NCBI GenBank assembly: GCA_937957685.1
Contig: CALGAO010000034.1
Coordinates: 1 to 40,617, forward strand
Length of the DNA: 40,617 nt
Source: an uncultured Paenibacillaceae bacterium
GTDB taxonomy: Bacteria; Bacillota; Bacilli; Paenibacillales; DA-C8
Reading direction: 5' to 3'
Each line of letters opens with the position of its first letter. Position 1 is the first letter of the stretch. Under the pieces are notes generated by a model, which did not search any database, was not told the origin of the DNA, and saw only the letters and a program-made list of their open reading frames with translations. Positions 18,550-27,334 of the stretch are shown in pieces. Position numbers and translations under genes: made by a program.

Positions 18550-18975
18550 ATGAAAAAGCTGCTCTTATCCGTACTTGCATCCTTTATGCTGCTGGCTATG
18601 CCTAACTTGGCATTCGCAGCCGGCCGCAGTGATGACAATGACGGAAATGCCATGCGACCTAATCAATTCGTGAATCGGGTTGGTGATCTGGACAACAACG
18701 ATGATGGTCTGCTGAAGAAACGCAATTACACCCGAACGACGAACGAAATAAACAGGACGAGAGCGTACAACACCAACGACCGATTCAACGACCGCATGAC
18801 GACGAGAAACTGGAACACCGATTGGGACAATAATATGACGACACGTACGCTGAATAACAATTACCGTGCAAATGCTGTAGACGATGGCACAGACTGGGGA
18901 TGGCTCGGACTGTTGGGATTGATCGGTCTGGCCGGTATCATGGGGCGCGGCCGTGATCGCGGCGATGTCAAATAA
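18550..18975 (+). CDS. Secreted Asn/Arg/Thr-rich protein with WGxxGxxG-like C-terminal anchor
   Basis: A 141-residue exported protein. Residues 1-24 form a clear signal peptide (MKKLLLSVLASFMLLAMP, ending AFA before AGRS). The middle is low complexity, rich in Asn, Asp, Arg and Thr, with loosely repeated blocks such as TTRNWNTDWDNN and MTTRTLNNNYR. The end is DWGWLGLLGLIGLAGIMG followed by RGRDRGD: a Trp-Gly motif, a short glycine-spaced hydrophobic helix and a basic tail. This is the layout of the WGxxGxxG and related CTERM-type sorting tails. The ATG follows GAAAGGAAG. A terminator with a T-run follows at 19008-19040. Confidence 0.85.
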   Translation: MKKLLLSVLASFMLLAMPNLAFAAGRSDDNDGNAMRPNQFVNRVGDLDNNDDGLLKKRNYTRTTNEINRTRAYNTNDRFNDRMTTRNWNTDWDNNMTTRTLNNNYRANAVDDGTDWGWLGLLGLIGLAGIMGRGRDRGDVK

Positions 18976-19007
18976 TGACCTGATGGTTCGCGATTGTATG
19001 CATGCAG

Positions 19008-19040
19008 AAAGAGTGCAGGGCTGGTCCTTGCGCTCTTTTT
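19008..19040 (+). terminator. Intrinsic terminator after the WGxxGxxG-type gene
   Basis: The arm AAAGAGTGCAGGG (19008-19020) pairs with CCTTGCGCTCTTT (19026-19038) with two G-T wobbles, loop CTGGT, then a T-run. Confidence 0.85.
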
Positions 19041-19116
19041 GTTCATTTGATCGATTCGATTCGCATGTTACGATTACTTATAGTGGATTATCAGGCCGCA
19101 ATTCATGTAGAATGTA

Positions 19117-20031
19117 ATGGAATTATGTAAAGATATGCTTGGAAAGAAGGGGCCTAACTTGTTCGTAGCAAATGATTGGCAAGACTATCAGGTAATCGAC
19201 ACTGGCGGTGGTGAGAAGCTGGAACGTTGGGGTGACATCATCCTGAGGAGACCAGATCCGCTCGCCATCTGGCCGATCCAGGACCGGCAAGGGCTGTGGA
19301 AGCAAGCCGCTGCTCGCTACCATCGCAGTCCGGCTGGAGGCGGGCACTGGGAATATACGCGGAAGCTTCCTGAGCGCTGGTCTATCCGTTATGATGAATT
19401 GAAATTTCACGTTCGTCCGACAGGGTTTAAACATACTGGGTTATTCCCTGAGCAGGCGGTCAATTGGCGTTGGATCATGGACAAGATCAGAGGAGCGAAC
19501 CGACCGATCCGCGTGTTGAATTTGTTCGCTTACACAGGCGGTGCGACGCTGGCAGCGGCTGCTGGAGGCGCAGTAGAAGTGGTGCACGTTGACGCAGCCA
19601 AAGGCATGGTTCAGTGGGCCAAGGAGAATGTCGAACTGTCCGGGCTTCAAGATCGAACGATCCGCTTCATCACTGACGACGTGCTTAAGTTCGTACAGCG
19701 GGAGCAACGTCGAGGGCGCAAGTATGAAGCGATCATCATGGACCCTCCATCTTACGGGAGAGGTCCCAAAGGCGAAACATGGAAGCTCGAAGACGATCTG
19801 TATCCCTTTGTGGAACAATGCATGGAGATCCTCGCGCCGAATCCGTTGTTCGTCTTGATCAATTCTTATACGACGATGATCTCTCCATCCGTGCTGCGCA
19901 ATGTCATGACGCTGACGCTTAAGCGCCGTTTGGGAGGTACGATTACGACTGGCGAGATCGGACTGCCGGTAACAGCATCCGGCCTCGTATTGCCGGCAGG
20001 TATCTTAGGCCGATGGGAGGAACAGGCTTGA
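19117..20031 (+). CDS. Class I SAM-dependent methyltransferase, RlmI/YccW-like
   Basis: A protein of up to 304 residues. Residues 20-60 form a small N-terminal beta domain, HVRPTGFKHTGLFPEQ leads into the SAM domain, VLNLFAYTGGATLAAA (133-148) is motif I and MDPPSYGRGPKGE (209-221) is motif IV. The DPPSY signature is shared with rRNA base methyltransferases such as RlmI and RlmL, so an RNA substrate is likely; the exact target is unknown. The ATG at 19117 has no good ribosome binding site. An ATG at 19135 or a TTG at 19159, the latter after AAGAAGGGG, are alternatives. It is coupled to the pseudouridine synthase gene downstream. Confidence 0.9.
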   Translation: MELCKDMLGKKGPNLFVANDWQDYQVIDTGGGEKLERWGDIILRRPDPLAIWPIQDRQGLWKQAAARYHRSPAGGGHWEYTRKLPERWSIRYDELKFHVRPTGFKHTGLFPEQAVNWRWIMDKIRGANRPIRVLNLFAYTGGATLAAAAGGAVEVVHVDAAKGMVQWAKENVELSGLQDRTIRFITDDVLKFVQREQRRGRKYEAIIMDPPSYGRGPKGETWKLEDDLYPFVEQCMEILAPNPLFVLINSYTTMISPSVLRNVMTLTLKRRLGGTITTGEIGLPVTASGLVLPAGILGRWEEQA

Positions 20032-20714
20032 TACCCATCCTGTACGAAGACAATCATATATTGGTTGCGGTGAAGCCGCCCAATATGCCGAGCCAAGAGG
20101 ATGCAAGCGGTGACCCGGATATCTTGACGATCTTGAAGCAAGATATTAAGGAGAGGTACAACAAGCCCGGCAACGTCTTCCTCGGACTCGTTCATCGGCT
20201 CGACCGGCCGGTCGGCGGGGTCATGGTGTTCGCCCGCACGTCCAAAGCGGCTTCCCGGCTCTCCGATGATGTGCGCACTCGCAGCATCCATAAGCGCTAT
20301 CTGGCTGTCGTTCATGGGCGTCCGCCTCATCAGACAGATCGATTGGAGCACTATCTAGTGAAACATGCTTCCACGAATATGGTGAGCGTCACATCCGCCC
20401 ATGATCAGCAGGGCAAGCGTGCTGTACTTGAATACGAGCTGTTGGATACTACGGATGGCTACTCCCTGCTCGGCATTACGCTGGAAACAGGCAGGCCGCA
20501 TCAGATCCGCGTTCAGCTCTCCCATATCGGCTGTCCGATCTTCGGCGATCAACGGTATGGACGGGTTCAAGCAGAGGTTGGGCACAACATCGCACTCTGG
20601 TCATATCGCTTGGCCTTTACCCATCCGGTTCGCAAGGAGCCAATGAACTTCACAGCCGAGCCGCCGCTTCAGTCGATGCCCTGGAACTTATTCGACATCA
20701 ATCACGTCAGATAG
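20028..20714 (+). CDS. RluA/RluD-family RNA pseudouridine synthase
   Basis: Isomerises uridine to pseudouridine in rRNA or tRNA. The catalytic motif HRLDRPVGG carries the aspartate D59, and ETGRPHQIRVQLSHIGCPI is the conserved C-terminal motif. At 228 residues it is the short form without an N-terminal S4 domain. A longer frame opens at ATG 20013, but GGGAGG at 20015-20020 lies 7 nt before TTG 20028, and that TTG overlaps the TGA of the methyltransferase gene (TTGA). Protein alignment by memory also begins at IPILYEDNHIL. TTG 20028 is therefore preferred. The pairing with a methyltransferase suggests a joint RNA-modification unit. Confidence 0.9.
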   Translation: MIPILYEDNHILVAVKPPNMPSQEDASGDPDILTILKQDIKERYNKPGNVFLGLVHRLDRPVGGVMVFARTSKAASRLSDDVRTRSIHKRYLAVVHGRPPHQTDRLEHYLVKHASTNMVSVTSAHDQQGKRAVLEYELLDTTDGYSLLGITLETGRPHQIRVQLSHIGCPIFGDQRYGRVQAEVGHNIALWSYRLAFTHPVRKEPMNFTAEPPLQSMPWNLFDINHVR

Positions 20715-20798
20715 TACATGGCAGGTTGAAGGACCGCTCGATGCACATGTATGATTGATAGGTACTTCCATCATTAACGTTTCCGGGAGATATGTTTT

Positions 20799-22088
20799 AT
20801 GCGCAGAAGATCATTGATTGTATTCATCATCCTATGTCTATTGTCTATCATCTTGGCGGCTTGCGAACTGACAGGCGATGCAAATCAACGGACGGATATT
20901 AGCGATGCGGAAACATCCGCCGGATCAGGAGCAGATGGCTTAGCGGACGGCAATGACCATGTGTCAGACGACATGCCGTCAGATCCAGCTCAGGATTCTC
21001 CGCCTCAGCCTTATACGGTTGAAGCAACGCTCGTTGCAGTTGGCGATATCATGGTTCATAACCCGCAGTTAACAGCAGCTTATTCGGTTACTACGGCGAC
21101 CTACTCCTTCGATGACAACTATGTCCAAGTCGCGCCGATCCTGAAAACCGGTGACTGGGTCATCGGCAATCTGGAAACGACGCTAGCCGGTCCGCAGTAT
21201 CGTTATTCGGGATATCCGGTGTTCAACAGCCCCGACGAACTTGCCGATGCCCTTGTGAACGCAGGTTTCAACATCCTGGGAACCGCCAACAACCATACCT
21301 TCGACAAGCGTGAGGATGGGGTGCTGCGCACGCTGGAGCAGCTGAGGGCGAGGAATCTCGTGGCGGTTGGCACCAATGCGAGCCAGGAGGAAAGCGAGCA
21401 GATCCAGATCGTCACGAAGCAAGGGATCGACATGGCCCTGCTTGCCTATACATATGGCACCAATGGCATCACCGTGCCGGAGAACAAGCTATATCTGGTC
21501 AATATGATCGACGAAGACCGGATCCAAGCCGACATCGCCAAGGCGCGCGAGCTGGGAGCAGATGTCATAACGGTGCTGCTCCACTATGGCAATGAATACG
21601 ATCGCCTGCCCAGCAAATATCAGAAGGAGCTGGCGCGGAAGGTGATCGGTTGGGGCGCGGACGTCATCCTCGGCAGCCATACCCATCTCGTGCAGCCGTA
21701 TGAGTTTGTCGAAACGGCGGACGAGCAGGGAATCCCGCGCAAGGGAGTCGTCATCTACTCCCTCGGCAACTTCATCTCCAACCAGGGACCCGAGCATGAC
21801 CTGCCCCTGTATACCGATGTGGGCGTCATCTTCAAGCTGACGATCCGGAAGCACTATCCGGAGGAGACGATCGAGCTGGGCGTGGTGGAGACGATCCCGA
21901 CCTGGGTGCACAAGTACCGCGATCAGACGAAGCGTCACTATCGCATCCTGCCGCTGGAGGAAGTGCTGTCGGAGCGGGATGACAAGTGGCTCACGGAAGC
22001 CGACTACAAGAAGCTGGACGCTTACCTGCAAGAGATGACCAGGCATCTTCATTCGATGGCCGTTCCGGTATCCGAATCGTCCGATTAA
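20799..22088 (+). CDS. CapA-family lipoprotein (poly-gamma-glutamate/metallophosphatase-like)
   Basis: A 429-residue exported protein. The N-terminus is a lipoprotein signal, with LAAC placing the lipidated Cys at 22, then an Asp/Ser/Gly-rich linker (25-70). The PGA_cap (CapA) metallophosphoesterase-like domain follows, with VAVGDIMVHNPQ, GNLETTLAGP, NNHTFDK, LLHYGNEYD, GSHTHLVQPYE and YSLGNFISNQ. CapA proteins take part in poly-gamma-glutamate capsule assembly or release, but many orphan copies like this one, without CapBC neighbours, have no proven role. The ATG follows GGGAGA at 9 nt. A strong terminator lies at 22095-22139. Confidence 0.92.
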   Translation: MRRRSLIVFIILCLLSIILAACELTGDANQRTDISDAETSAGSGADGLADGNDHVSDDMPSDPAQDSPPQPYTVEATLVAVGDIMVHNPQLTAAYSVTTATYSFDDNYVQVAPILKTGDWVIGNLETTLAGPQYRYSGYPVFNSPDELADALVNAGFNILGTANNHTFDKREDGVLRTLEQLRARNLVAVGTNASQEESEQIQIVTKQGIDMALLAYTYGTNGITVPENKLYLVNMIDEDRIQADIAKARELGADVITVLLHYGNEYDRLPSKYQKELARKVIGWGADVILGSHTHLVQPYEFVETADEQGIPRKGVVIYSLGNFISNQGPEHDLPLYTDVGVIFKLTIRKHYPEETIELGVVETIPTWVHKYRDQTKRHYRILPLEEVLSERDDKWLTEADYKKLDAYLQEMTRHLHSMAVPVSESSD

Positions 22089-22094
22089 CCTGCT

Positions 22095-22139
22095 AAAGGC
22101 ACGATACAGACTGGCAGCGCCAGCTGTTCGTGCCTTTTT
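22095..22139 (+). terminator. Intrinsic terminator after the CapA gene
   Basis: AAAGGCACGA (22095-22104) pairs with TCGTGCCTTT (22128-22137), with an inner CTGGC/GCCAG stem, followed by a T-run to 22139. Confidence 0.9.
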
Positions 22140-22192
22140 CCTTGTCTTGTTCGATTCGTCATCTTTCGGATTCGGAGAGATTCGGATGTTGA

Positions 22193-22654
22193 TCATGAGC
22201 CCTGATTGGACATCTCCGCGGAGCGATTCGTCTGCTCCTCACTGCCCTGCGACGGGGTGATCTTGCCCATCAGATAGCAGAGCAGCTTCTGATTATGCTC
22301 CGAGAGCGCATTCAATCTTGCGGCGAAATAGTTTCTGCGAATCTCCACGCCTCTTTCAAACGCGCGTCTGCCCTTGTCGGTCACCTTCAGCCAGACGATG
22401 CGGCGATCGAACTCGTCCCGTTCACGCTCGACCAGTTCGTTTCTTTCCATGCGATCGATCAGCGTCGAGATCGCGGCGGGAGAGATATCCAGATGCGGGA
22501 TCAGATCCGAGGGCTTGGCCCGATCAGATGCGAGGATAAGTTCCAAAGTGTGAAGCTGCACCTCCGTAAGGTCCGGAGCAAGTTCCCTTTCCATATAGGC
22601 TTCATAGTCACTTTGAAGCGTCAACCACAACCTGGAGAATTGATCGGAATACAT
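22193..22654 (-). CDS. MarR-family transcriptional regulator
   Basis: A 153-residue winged-helix regulator. The recognition region DLIPHLDISPAAISTLIDRMERNELV and the wing ERDEFDRRIVWLKVTDKG are typical of MarR. Long helices at both ends give the dimer interface. The frame opens with GTG at 22657, but AGGGGG with a 6-nt gap fits the ATG at 22654. A TATAAT with an extended TG lies at 22689-22694. The target is not evident: it is convergent with the CapA gene and lies downstream of parC. The C-terminal tail (about 15 residues, Ser/Gln/Glu-rich) looks disordered. Confidence 0.9.
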   Translation of the reverse strand: MYSDQFSRLWLTLQSDYEAYMERELAPDLTEVQLHTLELILASDRAKPSDLIPHLDISPAAISTLIDRMERNELVERERDEFDRRIVWLKVTDKGRRAFERGVEIRRNYFAARLNALSEHNQKLLCYLMGKITPSQGSEEQTNRSAEMSNQGS

Positions 22655-22688
22655 CACTTACCCCCTGACATCCGTCTTGATCATTTCC

Positions 22689-22697
22689 ATTATATCA
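22689..22697 (-). promoter_or_regulatory. Extended -10 promoter element for the MarR gene
   Basis: On the minus strand TGATATAAT gives an extended -10 (TG, one base, TATAAT). No good -35 is seen at 17 nt. It lies about 35 bp before the ATG. Confidence 0.5.
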
Positions 22698-22791
22698 CAA
22701 CTACCGGCATCGTCGTCTATGGCAGATATGACCGCATCCCGCTCCGCCTGTTCATAACGTGCGGTTGATGTTCGGGGCGATGGCAGACAGG

Positions 22792-22828
22792 CATCTGCCG
22801 TCAGGGCTGAAGGCCCTGTCGGCAGATG
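22792..22828 (-). terminator. Hairpin downstream of parC
   Basis: CATCTGCCG (22792-22800), a T-T mismatch, CAGGGC, loop TGAAG, then GCCCTG, mismatch and CGGCAGATG (22820-22828). It starts 8 bp after the parC stop. There is no T-run. Confidence 0.65.
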
Positions 22829-22836
22829 TGCGCGCG

Positions 22837-25272
22837 TCATGCTAACCTGATGATGTCGAGGATCTGCTGGTCCTTCGCAAGGGAAACGACCTGCTTGCCG
22901 GTTGCGCGGCGATCCTCGATCGGCACCTGCTCCGTGTCAACCGTCTGGACCTCACCGGTGCTTGTCACGACGGACAGCATATACGCTTCCTTCACAAGGA
23001 ATGCCTTGACGAGCTGCGTACCATTGGAGCGTACCCGCTTCCCTTCCTTGAACTCAAACGTCGATACGCCCTTGCCGCCGCGCCCTTGCTGCGGATAATC
23101 CACGACCAGCGAGCGTTTCGCATACCCGCGGTCCGAGAAGACGAGCACTTCCCCCTCATCGCCATCGAGCCACAGGCCGCCGATCACCTCATCGCCTTCC
23201 GCCAGATTGATGCCTCTCACGCCGCCGGAGACGCGGCCCATGCTGCTCACCTCCTGCTCCCGGAAGCGGATGCTCTGGCCGAGTTTGCTGATGAGCAGCA
23301 GTTCCTGATCGCCCGAACTCAGCTTCACATCGATCACCTCATCTCCGTCCGACAGCTTGCAGGCGGCGATCGCCGTCAGCCTGTTCGTCGCGTATTCGCC
23401 GAGCGGCGTTCGCTTCACCTGGCCGAGCTTCGTCAGGAAGACGAGGCTCTTGCTCTCATCGGTGAAATCCTTGATCGGGATGACACTGACGATGCGATCC
23501 TCCCTGGTGATCGGGATGACATTGACGATCGCCGTGCCGTTATCCTTCCACTTGTATTCGGGGATCTGATGGACCGGAAGATGGAAATATTGACCCCTGT
23601 GCGTGAAGATCAGCAGGCTGTCCACCGTATTGACCTCAAACAGGCAGCGCAGATAGTCCCCTTCCTTCATGCCCGTCGACTCCACTTCACCGCCCGAGCG
23701 GGTGAAGGACATCATGCTCGTCCGCTTGATGTAGCCTTCGTTGGTCAGCGCCACCTTCACATCCTCCGGAGCGACGATGACCTCCAGGTTCACCTTGAGC
23801 TCCTCGATCTCCCCGCGGATCTCGGAACGACGGTCGATGCCGTAACGGTCGCGGATATCGGCCAGCTCCTCCTTGATCACCTTGAGCAGCTTCTTCGGGT
23901 CCTCCAGGATCCCCCTCAGGTAGGCGATCTGCCTGATGATATCCTTCAGATCCTTCTCCAGGGCATGGATCTCCAGATTCGTCAGACGATACAGCTGCAA
24001 GGTGAGGATGGCGTCCGCCTGGCGCTCGGTGAACCCGAAACGGCTGACGAGGTTGTTCTGCGCGTCCTGGCGATTCTTGGACGCCTTGATCGTGGCGATG
24101 ACGTCGTCAAGGATGTTGAGCGCCTTGACCAGACCTTCCAGGACATGCGCCCTGTCCTCGGCCTTCTCCAGATCGTACTCGGTCCGGTAAGTGACGACTT
24201 CCTTCTGGTGGGCGATGTAGGCCTCCAGCATCTCCTTCAGCCCGAGCTGCTTCGGCGTCTTGTTGACGATCGCCACCATGTTGAAGTTGTAGGTGATCTG
24301 CAGGTCCGTTTTCTTCAGCAGATAGTTCAGGATGCCCTCCGCATCGGCGTCCTTGCGCAGCTCCACGACGATCCGCATGCCGTCCCGGCCGCTCTCGTCG
24401 CGCACCTCGGCGATGCCATCCACCTTCTTCTCCAGGCGGATGTTCTCCATCGCTGTCACGAGCCGCGCCTTGTTGACCTGATACGGGATCTCCGTGATGA
24501 CGATCTGCTGCTTGCCGCCCCGCAGCGTCTCGATCTCCGTGCGCGAGCGGATATAGATGCGACCTTTGCCGGTCGCATAGGCCTCGCGGATGCCGTCCTC
24601 GCCCATGATGATGCCGCCGGTCGGGAAGTCCGGTCCCCTGACGATCTTCATCAGCTCATCCAGCGACATGTCCGGTTGATCCATCAGCGCGATGCAGGCA
24701 TCGATCACTTCCCGCAGGTTATGCGTCGGGATCTCCGTCGCGAAACCGGAGGAGATGCCGCTGACGCCGTTGACGAGCAGGTTGGGGAAGCGCGCCGGCA
24801 GCACGACCGGCTCCTTGGCTGTGTTGTCGAAATTGTCCTTGAACAACACCGTCCGCTTCTCGATATCGCGCAGGAGCTCCATCGCGATCGGCGAGAGCCT
24901 CGCCTCCGTGTAGCGCATCGCTGCCGGCGGATCATCGTCGATCGAACCCCAGTTGCCATGTCCGTCGATCAGCACATGGCCCATCTTCCACGGCTGCGCC
25001 ATGCGCACCATGCCCTCGTAGATGGACGAGTCGCCGTGCGGGTGATAATTGCCCATGACGTCCCCGACGGTTTTCGCCGACTTGCGGTATGGCTTGTCCG
25101 GCGTGTTGCCGGCATCGTACATGGCGTACAGGATGCGGCGCTGCACCGGCTTGAGGCCATCGCGCACGTCCGGGATCGCGCGATCCTGGATGATATATTT
25201 GGAGTACCGCCCGAACCGGTCGCCGACCAGCTCCTCCAGATAAGCGGGCAGGAATTGTTCGAGTATGCTCAC
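22837..25272 (-). CDS. parC: DNA topoisomerase IV subunit A
   Basis: The DNA-cleaving subunit of topoisomerase IV, which decatenates daughter chromosomes together with ParE. The protein has 811 residues: winged-helix and tower domains, then the C-terminal beta-pinwheel. YSKYIIQDRAIPDVRDGLKP near the start and AAMRYTEARLS, with the active-site tyrosine Y121, mark a type IIA topoisomerase. The absence of the GyrA-box and the IDDDPPAAMRY form favour ParC over GyrA. In the quinolone region, HPHGDSSIYE has S82 and E86, matching the susceptible-type Ser and Glu of E. coli ParC 80 and 84. It starts with GTG at 25272 after AAGGTGAG, 11 bp beyond the parE stop. Confidence 0.95.
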   Translation of the reverse strand: MSILEQFLPAYLEELVGDRFGRYSKYIIQDRAIPDVRDGLKPVQRRILYAMYDAGNTPDKPYRKSAKTVGDVMGNYHPHGDSSIYEGMVRMAQPWKMGHVLIDGHGNWGSIDDDPPAAMRYTEARLSPIAMELLRDIEKRTVLFKDNFDNTAKEPVVLPARFPNLLVNGVSGISSGFATEIPTHNLREVIDACIALMDQPDMSLDELMKIVRGPDFPTGGIIMGEDGIREAYATGKGRIYIRSRTEIETLRGGKQQIVITEIPYQVNKARLVTAMENIRLEKKVDGIAEVRDESGRDGMRIVVELRKDADAEGILNYLLKKTDLQITYNFNMVAIVNKTPKQLGLKEMLEAYIAHQKEVVTYRTEYDLEKAEDRAHVLEGLVKALNILDDVIATIKASKNRQDAQNNLVSRFGFTERQADAILTLQLYRLTNLEIHALEKDLKDIIRQIAYLRGILEDPKKLLKVIKEELADIRDRYGIDRRSEIRGEIEELKVNLEVIVAPEDVKVALTNEGYIKRTSMMSFTRSGGEVESTGMKEGDYLRCLFEVNTVDSLLIFTHRGQYFHLPVHQIPEYKWKDNGTAIVNVIPITREDRIVSVIPIKDFTDESKSLVFLTKLGQVKRTPLGEYATNRLTAIAACKLSDGDEVIDVKLSSGDQELLLISKLGQSIRFREQEVSSMGRVSGGVRGINLAEGDEVIGGLWLDGDEGEVLVFSDRGYAKRSLVVDYPQQGRGGKGVSTFEFKEGKRVRSNGTQLVKAFLVKEAYMLSVVTSTGEVQTVDTEQVPIEDRRATGKQVVSLAKDQQILDIIRLA

Positions 25273-25283
25273 GTTCTCACCTT

Positions 25284-27269
25284 CTATTCTTCAAACTCGG
25301 TAAAGTCGACATTCTCGATGATCCAGCGCTTGCGCGGGTCCACCTTGTCGCCCATCAGGGTGGACACGCGGCGTTCCGCCTTGGCCGCATCTTCGATATG
25401 CACCTGGATCAGCGTGCGCGTCTCCGGGTTCATCGTCGTCTCCCACAGCTGCTCCGGATTCATCTCGCCGAGACCCTTGTACCGCTGAAGCTCGACGTTC
25501 TTGCCGAATTCCTTCATGATGCCCTGCAGCTGCTCGTCCGTCCATGCGTAGCGAACCTGGGGCGTCTTGCCGCCTTTCTTCGTCACCTTGTAGAGCGGCG
25601 GCTGGGCGATATAGACCATGCCCGCGTCGATGAGCGGCTTCATATACCGATAGAAGAACGTCAGGAGCAAGACCTGGATATGGGCTCCGTCCGTATCGGC
25701 GTCGGTCATGATGATGATCTTGCTGTAATTGCTGTCCGTCAGCTCGAAGTCCGAGCCGATGCCGGCTCCGATCGCTGCCGTGATCGCCTTGTATTCTTCA
25801 TTTTTCAGGATATCCGCCAGCTTCGCCTTCTCCGGGTTCATCGGCTTGCCCTTGAGCGGCAGGATCGCCTGGTAGCGGGAATCGCGCCCCTGCTTCGCCG
25901 AGCCGCCCGCGGAGTCGCCTTCGACGATGAACAGCTCGTTGCGCGTGAAGTCCTTGGACTGCGCCGGCGTCAGCTTGCCATTCAAGTTCGAGCTCTGATT
26001 CTTGCCCTTCTTGCCGCTGCGCACCTCTTCCCGCGCCTTGCGCGCCGCTTCGCGCGCCTTGGCCGCCTGGATCGCCTTGCGCAGAAGGTTCTGCGCCGTC
26101 TGCGGATTCTCCTCCAGGAAGACGGCCATGCGCTCCGCGACGACCGCTTCCACCGCGCTTCTGGCCTCCATGCTGCCCAGCTGGTCCTTCGTCTGGCCGA
26201 CGAACTCCACATCCGACATCTTGATGTTGATGACGGCCATCATCCCTTCGCGCAGGTCGACGCCGTCCAGATTCTTGTCCTTCTCCTTCAGCAGGCCGGT
26301 CTTGCGCGCATAGTCGTTCATCACCCGCGTAAACGCCGTCTTGAACCCGGTCTCATGCGTGCCGCCGCTGCGCGTCGGGATCGAGTTGACGAACGAGACG
26401 ATCGTCTCTGTATAGCCGTCGTTGAACTGGACGGCAACCTCGACCTCGATGTCGTCCTTCTCGCCGAAGAAGTGGATCGGCTCATGCAGCGTCGTCCTGT
26501 CGCCGTTCAGGAACTGGACGAATTCCCGCGCGCCGCCGTTGTAGTGAAAGGTCTCCTTGTTTCCGCTCCGTTCATCCTTGATGTTGATCGTCAGGCCGGA
26601 GTTCAGGAACGCGATCTCCTGCAGCCTCTCGGCCAGGGTATCGTACGAAACGGCGATCCCACCTGCGAACACGCGCTTGTCAGGCTTGAACGTCACCTTC
26701 GTGCCTGTCCGGTTCGTCTTGCCGATCACTTCCAGCCCGGTAACCGGCTCTCCCACGTGCTCGACGCCGTCCTTGTCCACCCAATATTCATATCGTTGCC
26801 TATGTATCAGTCCGTCGCGGCAGATCTCCACCTCCAGCCACTCGGACAGCGCATTGGTGACGGAGGCGCCGACCCCGTGCAGACCGCCGGATTTCTTGTA
26901 GCCGCCGCCGCCGAACTTGCCGCCGGCGTGAAGCACGGTGAATACGACCTGCGGGGTTGGAATGCCAGTCTTGTGCATCGCGGTCGGGATGCCCCGTCCG
27001 TTGTCCTGGACCGTGATGGAGTTGTCCGCATGGATCGTCACCTCGATCTGCGTGCAGAATCCCGCCAGATGCTCGTCCACGGCGTTATCGACGATCTCCC
27101 ATACCAGATGATGCAGACCTGACGAGGATGTGGAGCCGATATACATCCCCGGGCGCTTGCGAACAGCGACGAGGCCTTCCAGCACCTGGATATCGTCCGC
27201 CCCATAGCTGCTCTCGCCGGATGGCGTATCCGGCGATGGCACCGTGAATAAATCCAGCTGTTCTGTCAT
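25284..27269 (-). CDS. parE: DNA topoisomerase IV subunit B
   Basis: The ATPase subunit of topoisomerase IV. The 661 residues comprise an N-terminal GHKL ATPase (WEIVDNAVDEHLAG with Asn 62, DNGRGIP, and the ATP lid GGGGYKKSGGLHGVG), a transducer domain, and a TOPRIM domain with EGDSAGGSA near 449 and DADTDGAH near 523. The C-terminus is the QRYKGLGEMNPEQLWETTM motif of GyrB/ParE. Pairing with parC rather than gyrA downstream identifies it as ParE. The ATG at 27269 follows GGGAGGAG. A promoter with TTGCAA and TATACT lies at 27301-27330. Confidence 0.95.
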   Translation of the reverse strand: MTEQLDLFTVPSPDTPSGESSYGADDIQVLEGLVAVRKRPGMYIGSTSSSGLHHLVWEIVDNAVDEHLAGFCTQIEVTIHADNSITVQDNGRGIPTAMHKTGIPTPQVVFTVLHAGGKFGGGGYKKSGGLHGVGASVTNALSEWLEVEICRDGLIHRQRYEYWVDKDGVEHVGEPVTGLEVIGKTNRTGTKVTFKPDKRVFAGGIAVSYDTLAERLQEIAFLNSGLTINIKDERSGNKETFHYNGGAREFVQFLNGDRTTLHEPIHFFGEKDDIEVEVAVQFNDGYTETIVSFVNSIPTRSGGTHETGFKTAFTRVMNDYARKTGLLKEKDKNLDGVDLREGMMAVINIKMSDVEFVGQTKDQLGSMEARSAVEAVVAERMAVFLEENPQTAQNLLRKAIQAAKAREAARKAREEVRSGKKGKNQSSNLNGKLTPAQSKDFTRNELFIVEGDSAGGSAKQGRDSRYQAILPLKGKPMNPEKAKLADILKNEEYKAITAAIGAGIGSDFELTDSNYSKIIIMTDADTDGAHIQVLLLTFFYRYMKPLIDAGMVYIAQPPLYKVTKKGGKTPQVRYAWTDEQLQGIMKEFGKNVELQRYKGLGEMNPEQLWETTMNPETRTLIQVHIEDAAKAERRVSTLMGDKVDPRKRWIIENVDFTEFEE

Positions 27270-27300
27270 TCAAGCTCCTCCCAACGAACTTTATTCTGTA

Positions 27301-27330
27301 AGTATATAAACAGATTCGCTTCCATTGCAA
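27301..27330 (-). promoter_or_regulatory. Candidate promoter of the parE-parC operon
   Basis: Minus strand TTGCAA (27325-27330), an 18-nt spacer, then TATACT (27301-27306), some 32 bp before the parE ATG. It lies in the 65-bp gap after the dynamin gene. Confidence 0.6.
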
Positions 27331-27334
27331 GCGT

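Noticed and set aside
20799..22088. A capsule (poly-gamma-glutamate) operon.
   Set aside because: Only a CapA-like lipoprotein is present; no CapB, CapC or CapE genes lie nearby and a terminator follows directly.
23086..25488. An 800-codon open frame on the plus strand opposite parC, and similar long antisense frames opposite parE, the dynamin and ABC genes.
   Set aside because: They mirror strongly conserved genes on the minus strand, have no ribosome binding sites or recognisable domains, and are expected where GC-rich third positions remove stop codons from the complementary frame.
22837..27269. Assignment of the topoisomerase pair as GyrB/GyrA.
   Set aside because: The parE-parC order with an 11-bp gap, the ParC-like N-terminus and the absence of a clear GyrA-box favour topoisomerase IV.
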